DNA from: Bacteroidales bacterium UBA3754
GTDB lineage: Bacteria; Bacteroidota; Bacteroidia; Bacteroidales; UBA1715
Direction of reading: 5' to 3'
NCBI GenBank assembly: GCA_002371705.1
Contig: DFGI01000003.1
Span: 1-22,241 of the forward strand
Length of the DNA stretch: 22,241 nucleotides
In this document: positions 7,440 to 15,163 of the stretch, in pieces
How positions within the stretch are numbered: the first letter of the stretch is position 1
How the letters are laid out: each line of letters begins with the position of its first letter
The notes under the pieces: model-generated
What the model saw: the letters and a program-made list of their open reading frames with translations, nothing else
What the model was told of the DNA's origin: nothing
The model's database searches: none
Program-made: the position numbers and the translations under genes

Positions 7440-10148
7440 TTATTGGGCGTAATATTCCTCGTAGAATTTTATATATTTTGCTATATCCTTGTCTTGCAAT
7501 AGTGTTTGGTAATTCTTTTCAGAAATCACAAATTTCGAGGTGAAAATCTTATCAACGCCGTCGTAAATTTCAGGATTATATTCAATCAGTTCCAAGTAGC
7601 TCATAGCCTGCTTGTTAGATGGTAATGTCTGAATAAGCAACATGGCATATTTAGAATCTATTTCTTTAATAACTATATCGAAATTGAAGTTTGTGAAATA
7701 ATCCAAATTATAGTTTATCAAGTTGAATTTCAGTCGGTTGAAGTCAACGAATTCTTGTTTGCCGCTGATTACGAAATAGTGTGGTACATTGTCCTGGAAT
7801 TCATACAGTTCCTTTTCTTCTTGAACTGGTTCGGAAAGCGTGTCGTTGGCGCTTGTAGCGGAGTTTTGTCCTTGTGCGATAATGGCTGATTCAAACGAAG
7901 CGTTCGATTCGTTGTTGTTCAAATATGTAAGGATTCGTTTTGCGTACGAGCCTTCCTCGGTTTTGGGATATTCTTTTACGAACGCATCGAGATTTTTCTT
8001 GAGCGCGTCGGTTCCTGCTTGTTTGCCGTCTGCCATTGCAAGCAATAATTTGAATTTTGGTATTAAATACGAATCTTCGTTTTTAGCAATGAGAGTTCTG
8101 CATTTTCGGTTGATTGTGGTGAAATCGTTTCGCAGATATGATTTGTAGCAGTCGGCGTATTCTTTTTCCAACTGTTTGTTGCGGGCTTTCAAATTCTTTT
8201 GGAAATCAGGGTCTGACAATGCTTTGGCGTAATTACTTTCGGGATATTTTGAAATACATTCGTTTTTCACCGCACTTGCTTTAGTAGAATTGTTAGCATC
8301 AGTATAAAGTTGATACAAATAATACAGTGCCATCGGTTTATAATCCGATTTTGGGAAACGGGCGATAAAATCTTCCAATGCTTTGATTGCGAACGGATTG
8401 TCGTGTATTAAATTCATATATGCCATACCTTCGTTGAACATATAGTTTTCGATTTTGTTGTTCGAAACCCGTTTCAGCGAATCGGTTAGCGGAAGGTTTT
8501 GTAAATAGTATTCCCTTGATTTCTTGTCGGTTACAAGTTTCTTCTGTTCCTCTTTTTCTTCATCATCATCATCGTCATCGGAGTCGTTGTTGTCGGTTAG
8601 CAAATCAAGATTTGTGCTTTTGTTGCTTCGTCGCCAGTTGTCTTCAAGCGGACGGCTGCCCCAACGTTTCACGAATTCCGCCTTACCAAATTTTGAAACA
8701 CTTTCGTTATAGAAATACCACTTGCCTGTAACTCGTTGGTTATTAACGCCAAATTCCTGGTTATACAAATTGGAGTTCATATTGGCGATGTCTTCTTCCT
8801 GTCGTTGTGCTTCCTCTTCCTGACGGATTTTGTCGATAATTTTGTCAATATATTTGTTGCGTTCGTGGGAATTCATATTGGCAATGCGTTGCAAACTGTC
8901 TTCGTAAATAACGCCGTTGTGGTTGAGCGCGAGAGTGTTCAAATTCTCTGTTTTTGTTTTGATTTCAGAATAGTTGCGATACGTTTCAGGCAAAATTTTC
9001 AGACAACTGTCGTAGTATGGTTGCGCGTCGATGTATTTGCGGTAGCCGTAGTAAATTTCACCAATCGACAAGTAGGAAATAGCCTTTTGCTGTGAGTTAG
9101 ATACGCTTGTTTCTATTGATTTTTCGTAGCATTCAATAGCATCGTCCTCTTCGCCGTCGGTGTAGTGGACGTTACCCATCGCAAAATAAATTTGGTCTTG
9201 GTATTCCTTGTTTTTCTCGTCTTTCAGAAGTTTGTTAAGTGAATTGAGAACTTCCTTACTTGACGAACTTCCGTCGAACGCTGTGGCTTTGTTGATTTTC
9301 GCATTGAAGGCTATGTCGTATTTTGGATTCATTTTAATCACTTCGTCGTAGTATTTCAGTGCATTCGGGTTGTCGCCAAGTTCTTGGTACAGCTGTGCCA
9401 TAATGTATTTGTAGCGGATGCGCAACTTTTTCTTGCGGGTATTGTCGCACGAAAGTTGCAGCTGCTGGAGCGCATCCTCGTACATTCGTTGTTGGATGTA
9501 TATGTCAGCGTAGATAGGGTAGCACTGTTTTTTGATTCTTGCAGGAACGTCGTTTTCCTCGTCCATCAGTTTGTCAAGAATTTCCTTCGCTTCGTCGTAT
9601 TGTTCCATTTCCACTTTGGTGCGGGCGAGCCAAAGGTTCGTTTCGTTGCAGATGTCCTGACCTTTGTATTCGTTCAGCACATACATAAAATTCTTCTGTG
9701 CCTCAAACAAATTTCCTTTGTAGAAATGCGATTTTCCCATCAGCAAATACGAATCATCAACCCATTTGTTGAATTCTCGTTGCGAATAGAATGCCTTTTG
9801 CCGTGGCGTTGACGCAGGGCGTTTGGAAACAGGTTTTGCCGTGATGGAATGTTCTTTTATGACTTTCCCCGCTTTTTCGTAGGCTTTGTCCATATTTGCT
9901 GAAATACCGCCGTACAGACTTTTGTCTTTGTAGTAGAAAACAGGAAGAATGTCGTTGAATGGTTCTTTGTAGTTGGTTTCCAGTGTTTTAACGCCTGTTT
10001 TGAATGCCTCGCGGCCATTAAAATAAATATTGTAGCGTGAGGTCACATTGTGGTATGCACGGGTGCGGAATGTGTTCTTTTTGGTGGAACAACAAACCAA
10101 CGCAACAATGCTCGCCACAAGGCACAAACTATATAAAAATCTTCTCAA
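7440..10148 (-). CDS. porW: PorW/SprE-type TPR lipoprotein of the type IX secretion system
   Basis: 902 residues, similar in size and layout to PorW (Porphyromonas) and SprE (Flavobacterium), outer-membrane lipoproteins needed for type IX secretion and gliding. The N-terminus is a lipoprotein signal ending VALVCCSTKKNTF; by comparison with the usual SCSTKKNT, Cys20 is the likely lipid site, with Cys19 where Ser is common. The family motif RAYHNVTSRYNIYFNGREA follows. Tetratricopeptide repeats fill much of roughly 130-400 and reappear around 570-720 (for example DALQQLQLSC and ALKYYDEVIKMNPKYD). A run of six Asp followed by Glu/Lys is encoded near 8545-8575. The only usable start is TTG at 10148: an in-frame TAG lies upstream and no ATG intervenes. 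It is the upstream partner of porX. Confidence 0.88.
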   Translation of the reverse strand: MRRFLYSLCLVASIVALVCCSTKKNTFRTRAYHNVTSRYNIYFNGREAFKTGVKTLETNYKEPFNDILPVFYYKDKSLYGGISANMDKAYEKAGKVIKEHSITAKPVSKRPASTPRQKAFYSQREFNKWVDDSYLLMGKSHFYKGNLFEAQKNFMYVLNEYKGQDICNETNLWLARTKVEMEQYDEAKEILDKLMDEENDVPARIKKQCYPIYADIYIQQRMYEDALQQLQLSCDNTRKKKLRIRYKYIMAQLYQELGDNPNALKYYDEVIKMNPKYDIAFNAKINKATAFDGSSSSKEVLNSLNKLLKDEKNKEYQDQIYFAMGNVHYTDGEEDDAIECYEKSIETSVSNSQQKAISYLSIGEIYYGYRKYIDAQPYYDSCLKILPETYRNYSEIKTKTENLNTLALNHNGVIYEDSLQRIANMNSHERNKYIDKIIDKIRQEEEAQRQEEDIANMNSNLYNQEFGVNNQRVTGKWYFYNESVSKFGKAEFVKRWGSRPLEDNWRRSNKSTNLDLLTDNNDSDDDDDDEEKEEQKKLVTDKKSREYYLQNLPLTDSLKRVSNNKIENYMFNEGMAYMNLIHDNPFAIKALEDFIARFPKSDYKPMALYYLYQLYTDANNSTKASAVKNECISKYPESNYAKALSDPDFQKNLKARNKQLEKEYADCYKSYLRNDFTTINRKCRTLIAKNEDSYLIPKFKLLLAMADGKQAGTDALKKNLDAFVKEYPKTEEGSYAKRILTYLNNNESNASFESAIIAQGQNSATSANDTLSEPVQEEKELYEFQDNVPHYFVISGKQEFVDFNRLKFNLINYNLDYFTNFNFDIVIKEIDSKYAMLLIQTLPSNKQAMSYLELIEYNPEIYDGVDKIFTSKFVISEKNYQTLLQDKDIAKYIKFYEEYYAQ

Positions 10149-10203
10149 GTTGTCAATTTTATATGTTGAAACGAATAGATTGACCTATTCATTGCATAAA
10201 CTG

Positions 10204-10235
10204 CAAAATAACGAAAGTATTTTACACGGAACAAA
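10204..10235 (-). promoter_or_regulatory. Probable promoter of porW-porX
   Basis: On the minus strand, TTTG (10232-10235) is followed by a 20-nt spacer and TTATTTTG (10204-10211), which differs from the TAnnTTTG consensus only at its second base. Initiation would fall near 10197, giving a leader of about 50 nt before the TTG start. No promoter was seen in the porW-porX gap. Confidence 0.45.
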
Positions 10236-10410
10236 TTTTTTATAAGTAAGAATTATTTCTGTCTTTGAAAAATGAAGTGGTATGTCAAAATTAGAATAAT
10301 ATTTTATTATGAGAGGAACTATTATAAAAGCAAAAGTGTTCTCTTTTTCTTACAAGGGAAACGTAACAGAAAGAAAAAAGAAATTTCTATTTTTATTTTG
10401 TTAATCCTAA
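10236..10410. other. AT-rich spacer between divergent porW and the ATPase gene
   Basis: This is part of the 358-nt gene-free stretch 10149-10506. The left end holds the porW promoter and the right end a tandem palindromic repeat. The middle is AT-rich with many A-tracts and I see nothing conserved in it. An open frame of 67 codons (10272-10475) is Lys/Phe-rich, runs into the repeat and looks fortuitous. Confidence 0.5.
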
Positions 10411-10482
10411 AAAAATCCGCACCTTTACTTCGGATTTTTCGAGAAAATCGGAAGTTCCACTTCGGATTTTCCTAAGAAATCC
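10411..10482. repeat. 32-bp tandem repeat of hairpin-forming units, 2.3 copies
   Basis: ACTTCGGATTTT occurs at 10427-10438 and 10459-10470, exactly 32 bp apart. The preceding parts of the units (10411-10426 and 10443-10458) also match at 9 of 16 positions, and a third partial copy (AGAAATCC) starts at 10475. Each unit folds: AAAAATCCG (10411-10419) pairs with CGGATTTTT (10431-10439), and 10444-10454 pairs with 10460-10470 with one mismatch. GGATTT (10464-10469) can also pair with AAATCC (10477-10482), so alternative structures compete. It ends 24 nt before the ATPase start. Confidence 0.7.
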
Positions 10483-10506
10483 AAAGTGATTCAAAACAAA
10501 AACGAT

Positions 10507-11655
10507 ATGGTGGTTAAACGTATTTTTAACATTGTCAGCGATATAGAAGACAATAGCGCTTTTTTGTTCGGTGCTCGTCAAACAGGGAAAAGCACGTTTT
10601 TGGAACATACATTACCTGACGCTTATTTTATTGATTTGTTGGACAGTCAACTTCGGCTACGTTTACAGAAAAATCCATCGTTGTTGTACGAAATGTTACA
10701 AGATAAACCATCAGGGACAATTGTTGTGGTAGATGAAATTCCCGAGATTCCTGAATTATTGAACGAGGTTCACCGTCTGATTCAGAAAAAACAATTGCGT
10801 TTTGTTCTAACAGGAAGTAGTCCCCGCAAATTGAAACGAAAGGGATATAATACGTTGGGAGGAAGAGCGGTTCCTTGTTACTTTTTCCCTTTTGTCAGTG
10901 CCGAATTGCCTGATATGGATTTAGACAGGGCACTGTTGTATGGGATGTTGCCTCCGCATTATTTAGCAAAAAAGCCACAGTCACTCTTGGCTGGATATAT
11001 TGATGTATATTTAAAAGAAGAAATAAAAGAAGAAGCGTTGTCGCGAAATCTCGGCGTCTTTCAGCAGTTTATGCAGGCGGCTGCACTCACAAGTGGTGAA
11101 ATCGTCAACTATACAAACATTGCAAGTGACTGTGGCGTAAGTGCCAAAACAATCAAGGAATATTTTTCTATCTTAGAAGATACGTTGATTGGTTATATGT
11201 TGCCAGCATACACAAAGGTGAACAAACGTAAGGTTACGCAAGCACCAAAATTTTACTTTTTCGACGTTGGAATTTATAATTACCTTCTGCAACGGACATC
11301 GCTTGCTCCTGGTTCTCCAGAATACGGACATTCGTTTGAACATTTTATTTTGCAGGAACTTCGAGCATACGTAAACTATACGCACAGTCAATATAAATTG
11401 AGTTATTGGCATACATACAATAACAAAGAGATAGACGTGGTTGTTGGAGACGCCCAAATAGGAATCGAAATCAAATCTACTACGGAAATCCAGTCTAAAC
11501 ATTTGACGGCGTTTAAGGACTATCAAGACGAATTTCCCAAAAGCAGATGTATTGTGGTTTCACGAGACCCACTTTCGCGTAGAAACGGTAATATCGAAAT
11601 ATTCTATGTATTTGATTTTCTTAAGAAATTGTGGGCGGGTGAGATTTTTAATTGA
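10507..11655 (+). CDS. AAA-superfamily ATPase with DUF4143-type C-terminus
   Basis: 382 residues of the AAA_14/DUF4143 family, common and often multicopy in Bacteroidota, with no agreed function. The Walker A motif is GARQTGKST (22-30), Walker B is IVVVDE (72-77), and TGSS (102-105) is sensor-like. A helical and winged-helix-like middle follows (VSAKTIKEYFSILEDTLIG). The C-terminal DUF4143 segment contains D310, E321 and K323 (EIDVVVG...IGIEIKS), the spacing of a PD-(D/E)XK nuclease-like fold. I prefer the ATG at 10507; an in-frame GTG at 10486 would overlap the last repeat unit. It stands alone, divergent from porW and 60 nt before hisH, with no toxin or partner gene next to it. Confidence 0.88.
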   Translation: MVVKRIFNIVSDIEDNSAFLFGARQTGKSTFLEHTLPDAYFIDLLDSQLRLRLQKNPSLLYEMLQDKPSGTIVVVDEIPEIPELLNEVHRLIQKKQLRFVLTGSSPRKLKRKGYNTLGGRAVPCYFFPFVSAELPDMDLDRALLYGMLPPHYLAKKPQSLLAGYIDVYLKEEIKEEALSRNLGVFQQFMQAAALTSGEIVNYTNIASDCGVSAKTIKEYFSILEDTLIGYMLPAYTKVNKRKVTQAPKFYFFDVGIYNYLLQRTSLAPGSPEYGHSFEHFILQELRAYVNYTHSQYKLSYWHTYNNKEIDVVVGDAQIGIEIKSTTEIQSKHLTAFKDYQDEFPKSRCIVVSRDPLSRRNGNIEIFYVFDFLKKLWAGEIFN

Positions 11656-11691
11656 TTTTTACCCAAGCTGGTACGTCTCGAACTTTTTTGT

Positions 11692-11699
11692 TACTTTTG
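11692..11699 (+). promoter_or_regulatory. -7 promoter element before hisH
   Basis: TACTTTTG is an exact match to TAnnTTTG, 16 nt before the hisH start. No good -33 TTTG lies at the right distance. It implies that the hisH-to-rpe group has its own promoter with a very short leader. Confidence 0.5.
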
Positions 11700-11715
11700 T
11701 GGCAAATAATGATGT

Positions 11716-12300
11716 ATGCGAGTAGCAATAGTAAAATATAACGCAGGAAACATCCAGTCGGTGAGTTATGCGCTGAACCGTTTGGGCATTGAACCGATAG
11801 TGACCAACGACCCCGACGAATTGTATAAAGCCGATAAAATTATTTTCCCCGGCGTAGGCGATGCGGGCACGGCAATGCCGTATTTGCGCGAACGTGGTCT
11901 TGATTCGGTGCTGGTTTCGTTGAAACAACCATTTTTGGGAATTTGCTTCGGAATGCAGCTGATGTGCAAACATTCCGAAGAAGGCGATGTTGACTGTTTG
12001 GGCATTTTCGATGTGAATGTGAAACGTTTTCCGTCGGGAACCGAAAAAGTTCCACACATGGGCTGGAATACGATTACTGATTTTAAAGGAACTCTTCTAA
12101 AAAACATTACTCCAGAAAGTTATGTGTATTTCGTGCATAGCTACTATGCCGAAATGAATCCGCATTCAACGGCAACGTGCAACTATGTGCTTGATTTTAG
12201 CGCAGGCATTGAAAAAGATAATTTCTTTGCGTTTCAGTTCCATCCTGAAAAAAGTGGGACGGTCGGCGCACAAATTTTGAAAAATTTTATTGACTTGTAG
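11716..12300 (+). CDS. hisH: Imidazole glycerol phosphate synthase glutaminase subunit
   Basis: Class I glutamine amidotransferase, 194 residues, that supplies ammonia to HisF in histidine synthesis. The triad is visible: nucleophile C77 in LGICFGMQL, then H176 and E178 in FQFHPEKSG. The oxyanion-strand region FPGVGDAGTAM and the HisH-specific PHMGWN (112-117) and VYFVHSYYAE separate it from other amidotransferases. No other histidine gene is present here, so HisF must be encoded elsewhere. The next gene starts 1 nt after its stop. Confidence 0.95.
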   Translation: MRVAIVKYNAGNIQSVSYALNRLGIEPIVTNDPDELYKADKIIFPGVGDAGTAMPYLRERGLDSVLVSLKQPFLGICFGMQLMCKHSEEGDVDCLGIFDVNVKRFPSGTEKVPHMGWNTITDFKGTLLKNITPESYVYFVHSYYAEMNPHSTATCNYVLDFSAGIEKDNFFAFQFHPEKSGTVGAQILKNFIDL

Positions 12301-12301
12301 A

Positions 12302-12688
12302 ATGCCGAAAACTGAGGAAAATTTGAGGATTGACAAGTGGTTGTGGGCGGTGAGGCTTTACAAAACAAGAAGTTTGGCGACAACTGCGTGCAAAAACAAT
12401 CAGATTTCCATTTCGGGCGTGTATGTGAAACCGTCGCATATTGTGAGGATTGGCGATGTGGTGAACGTGAAACGCCCGCCGATAGTCCGTTCCTACGAAG
12501 TGCTTGGACTGCTTGCGCAACGGGAATCCGCAAAAGTTGTGGCTGATTTTGTGAAAGATGTCACGCCACAAACCGAACTGCAAAAACTCGAAGATGTGAA
12601 AATGGTATTCACCGTCTATCGCGACAAAGGCGCGGGACGACCAACAAAAAAAGACCGACGCGCACTCGAGGATTTTGGTTATTTATAA
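12302..12688 (+). CDS. Hsp15-like RNA-binding S4-domain protein
   Basis: 128 residues. The S4 domain lies at about 8-70 and begins RIDKWLWAVRLYKTRSLA, the signature of the Hsp15 (HslR) family, which in E. coli binds 50S subunits carrying stalled nascent chains. The C-terminus has the family's basic GRPTKKDRRALEDF motif. The ATG at 12302 comes 1 nt after hisH, pointing to translational coupling. Ribosome rescue is inferred from family membership; another RNA target is possible. Confidence 0.88.
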   Translation: MPKTEENLRIDKWLWAVRLYKTRSLATTACKNNQISISGVYVKPSHIVRIGDVVNVKRPPIVRSYEVLGLLAQRESAKVVADFVKDVTPQTELQKLEDVKMVFTVYRDKGAGRPTKKDRRALEDFGYL

Positions 12689-12700
12689 TACATTTGCCGT

Positions 12701-13264
12701 ATGATAATTGCAAAACAGAAACGACGGGAAAATATAGCGGAATATGTGCTGTATATGTGGCAACTCGAGGATTTGATCCGTGCGTACAATTTCGACATTG
12801 ATGCAATGACGCAGGGATTTTCGTTGTCGCCGCTCGAACTTCCGAAAGTGAAGCAATGGTATCGCGATATGGCTGACGCTATGAAAGCGGAGGGTATTCA
12901 CAAAAAAGGCCATTTGATGCAGTTGAAAGAATTGGTGCAAGATCTTTCAACGCTGAATATCAAACTGTTGCAAAATCCCAAGGAAACAAAATATAAGGAG
13001 TTGTTCACGGCAGCCATGCCGCATATTACCGAAATCATAAATCATTCCGACGATTTTGTGAGAAATGAAATAGATGCTTGTTTTACAGGACTTTACGGCG
13101 TTATGCTTCTGCGTATGCAGAAAAAAGAAATTTCGGAGGGAACGCAACAAGCGGTGAAAACATTCTCGAACCTGTTGGCGGCGCTTTCGGTGCGGTTCAG
13201 ACAGTACGAAAATGGCGAACTTGATATAGATTTGAATACTAACGAAAATACAGAAACAATATGA
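12701..13264 (+). CDS. DUF4924-type protein of unknown function
   Basis: 187 residues with no signal peptide or membrane segment and a largely helical pattern. The start MIIAKQKRRENIAEYVLYMWQLEDLIRAY resembles the Bacteroidota-restricted DUF4924 family, recalled from memory and not searched. Other features are LELPKVKQWYRDMADAMKAEG and GHLMQLKELVQDLSTL, then an acidic Asn-rich C-terminal end. It overlaps rpe by 4 nt (ATGA), so the two are translationally coupled. No catalytic motif is recognisable and I assign no function. Confidence 0.8.
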   Translation: MIIAKQKRRENIAEYVLYMWQLEDLIRAYNFDIDAMTQGFSLSPLELPKVKQWYRDMADAMKAEGIHKKGHLMQLKELVQDLSTLNIKLLQNPKETKYKELFTAAMPHITEIINHSDDFVRNEIDACFTGLYGVMLLRMQKKEISEGTQQAVKTFSNLLAALSVRFRQYENGELDIDLNTNENTETI

Positions 13265-13908
13265 TTCTTTCTCCATCGATTTTATCGGCGAATTTTGCGA
13301 ATCTCCAACGAGATATAGAAATGGTGAACGACAGTGCGGCCGATTGGTTCCATATCGACGTGATGGATGGCGTGTTTGTGCCGAATATCTCATTCGGTTT
13401 CCCCGTTTTGAAGGCAATTCAGCCAATCGTTCGGAAACCTCTGGATGTGCATCTTATGATAGTGAATCCTGAAAAATACGTGGAACGGTTTCATGCTGCT
13501 GGAGCAGAGATACTTACAGTTCATTACGAGGCTTGTTCTGATTTGAAGCGCACCATCGACCAAATCCATGCTAACGGAATGAAAGCTGGAGTGTCGATAA
13601 ATCCAGAAACACCTGCGAATGTTTTGAAGGAAATCCTTCCATTTGTCGATTTGGTGCTTGTTATGTCGGTACATCCGGGATTTGGTGGACAAAAATTCAT
13701 ACCGGAATCTATTGCGAAAATACAAGAAATACGGAAAATGTTGGATTCGAGCGGTTTGCAAGCTATAATCGAGGTTGATGGTGGCATTGGATTACAAAAT
13801 GTTGCAGAGGTTGAAGCTGCCGGAGCCGATGCTATTGTGGCAGGTGCATCGGTGTTTTCCGCACAAAATCCAACGGAAACAATTCAGAAACTGAAAGGAT
13901 TGGCATAG
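13261..13908 (+). CDS. rpe: Ribulose-phosphate 3-epimerase
   Basis: Interconverts ribulose 5-phosphate and xylulose 5-phosphate in the pentose phosphate pathway; a metal-dependent TIM barrel of 215 residues, the normal length. It starts MILSPSILSANFANL. Metal and acid-base residues are H31 and D33 (WFHIDVMDGVFVPNIS), H64 (LDVHLMI) and D173 (IIEVDGGI). VMSVHPGFGGQKFIP (134-148) is the family signature, and GASVFSA closes the phosphate-binding site. It is the last gene of the hisH-S4-DUF4924-rpe series; no convincing terminator follows. Confidence 0.97.
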   Translation: MILSPSILSANFANLQRDIEMVNDSAADWFHIDVMDGVFVPNISFGFPVLKAIQPIVRKPLDVHLMIVNPEKYVERFHAAGAEILTVHYEACSDLKRTIDQIHANGMKAGVSINPETPANVLKEILPFVDLVLVMSVHPGFGGQKFIPESIAKIQEIRKMLDSSGLQAIIEVDGGIGLQNVAEVEAAGADAIVAGASVFSAQNPTETIQKLKGLA

Positions 13909-13998
13909 AAAAACGATTGAATGTGGAATTTGGCTACAGATGTTTCGTTTTGAAAAATAATAATTTTCAGTTTCATAGTACCATTAGTAATTAATTGC

Positions 13999-14006
13999 TA
14001 TCTTTG
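13999..14006 (+). promoter_or_regulatory. -7 promoter element before recA
   Basis: TATCTTTG matches TAnnTTTG exactly, 16 nt before the recA start. The nearest -33-like sequence (TTTC at 13971-13974) is spaced 24 nt away, longer than usual. I saw no obvious LexA-type palindrome in the 114-nt spacer. Confidence 0.55.
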
Positions 14007-14022
14007 CAAAAAAAATAAAATC

Positions 14023-15063
14023 ATGGCAGAAGCACAAAACACAAAAGCTGAGCAATCTGAAAAGCTGAAAGCGTTACAGCTGACGATTGACAAAATTGAC
14101 AAGTCGTATGGCAAGGGTGCCATTATGAAACTTGGGGATCACGTAGTGGAGAATTTACCTTGTATTTCGTCTGGTTCGCTTGGACTTGACATTGCGTTGG
14201 GCATTGGTGGTTATCCACGTGGTCGTATCGTAGAAATTTATGGTCCTGAATCTTCAGGTAAAACAACATTGGCAATTCACGCTATTGCCGAAGCGCAGAA
14301 AAAAGGCGGTTTGGCGGCGTTTATCGATGCGGAGCACGCATTCGATCGTTTTTATGCCGAAAATTTAGGCGTGGATGTTGATAATCTATACATCTCGCAA
14401 CCTGACAATGGCGAACAGGCGTTGGAAATCGCTGACCAGCTTATCCGTTCTGGTGCTATCGATATTATTGTGATAGATTCTGTTGCTGCCCTTACTCCAA
14501 AAGCAGAAATTGAAGGCGATATGGGCGATTCCAAAATGGGACTTCATGCCCGTTTGATGTCGCAGGCGCTTCGTAAACTTGCTGGTGTGATAGACAAGAC
14601 AAGCACAACGGTGATTTTCATTAACCAATTGCGTGAAAAATTGGGCGTAATGTTTGGAAATCCTGAAACGACAACAGGTGGTAATGCGTTGAAATATTAC
14701 GCTTCGGTTCGTTTGGATGTCCGTAGAATCGGTCAAATCAAGGACGGCGACACAGTTGTCGGAAACCGTACCCGAGTGAAAGTAGTGAAAAATAAAGTTG
14801 CGCCTCCATTCTGTCAAACAGAATTCGACATTATGTTTGGTGAAGGTGTGTCGAAAGTAGGCGAAATTGTTGATATGGGTGTGGAACTTGACGTGGTGAA
14901 GAAAAGTGGCTCATGGTTCAGCTATGGCGAAACGAAACTTGCCCAAGGACGTGATGCTGTAAAAGTATTGTTGCGCGACAATGATGAATTACGTCAGGAA
15001 ATAGAAGAAAAAATTCGGGAGGCGATGGCTGATTCCGCACCGAAAAGAGGAAAAAAAGCATAA
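14023..15063 (+). CDS. recA: Recombinase RecA
   Basis: DNA strand-exchange ATPase, 346 residues, full length. The Walker A motif is GPESSGKT (74-81). IDAEHAFD, the IIVIDSVAALTPKAE Walker B region, the DNA-binding loop around GDSKMGLHARLMSQALRK, INQLREKLGVMFGNPETTTGGNALK and the MAW-like late region are all present. The C-terminus ends in a short Lys/Arg tail. It is monocistronic by appearance, with its own promoter and a probable terminator. Confidence 0.99.
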   Translation: MAEAQNTKAEQSEKLKALQLTIDKIDKSYGKGAIMKLGDHVVENLPCISSGSLGLDIALGIGGYPRGRIVEIYGPESSGKTTLAIHAIAEAQKKGGLAAFIDAEHAFDRFYAENLGVDVDNLYISQPDNGEQALEIADQLIRSGAIDIIVIDSVAALTPKAEIEGDMGDSKMGLHARLMSQALRKLAGVIDKTSTTVIFINQLREKLGVMFGNPETTTGGNALKYYASVRLDVRRIGQIKDGDTVVGNRTRVKVVKNKVAPPFCQTEFDIMFGEGVSKVGEIVDMGVELDVVKKSGSWFSYGETKLAQGRDAVKVLLRDNDELRQEIEEKIREAMADSAPKRGKKA

Positions 15064-15073
15064 ATAGAATTTG

Positions 15074-15110
15074 AAAGGCATTACATTCGGCTGGGAGAAA
15101 GGCCTTTTTT
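15074..15110 (+). terminator. Probable intrinsic terminator after recA
   Basis: AAAGGC (15074-15079) pairs with GCCTTT (15102-15107) and is followed by further T residues to 15110. The loop is long (22 nt) and the stem only 6 bp, so this is weaker than the terminators after tsf and the lipoprotein gene. Confidence 0.5.
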
Positions 15111-15130
15111 GTGTAATTCCTTTCCGTAAT

Positions 15131-15148
15131 GGATAGGCGGTTCTATCC
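15131..15148 (+). promoter_or_regulatory. Small hairpin in the helicase leader
   Basis: GGATAG (15131-15136) and CTATCC (15143-15148) form a perfect 6-bp stem with a 6-nt loop, 15 nt before the DEAD-box gene start. It could limit access to the start, as happens in some cold-shock leaders, but this is only suggested by position. Confidence 0.3.
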
Positions 15149-15163
15149 TGTTAAATATATTAT

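Noticed and set aside
10272..10475. 67-codon plus-strand frame before the ATPase
   Set aside because: It is Lys/Phe/Ile-rich from AT-rich DNA, runs into the palindromic repeat, and has no recognisable features.
10507..11655. ATPase as part of a defence or toxin-antitoxin system
   Set aside because: It has no adjacent nuclease, toxin, methyltransferase or integrase gene, and its neighbours are T9SS and metabolic genes. The nuclease-like C-terminal pattern alone is family-typical.
13910..13951. AAAACGA/TCGTTTT inverted repeat after rpe as a terminator
   Set aside because: The stem is 7 bp and AT-rich with a 28-nt loop and no following T-run; too weak to call.
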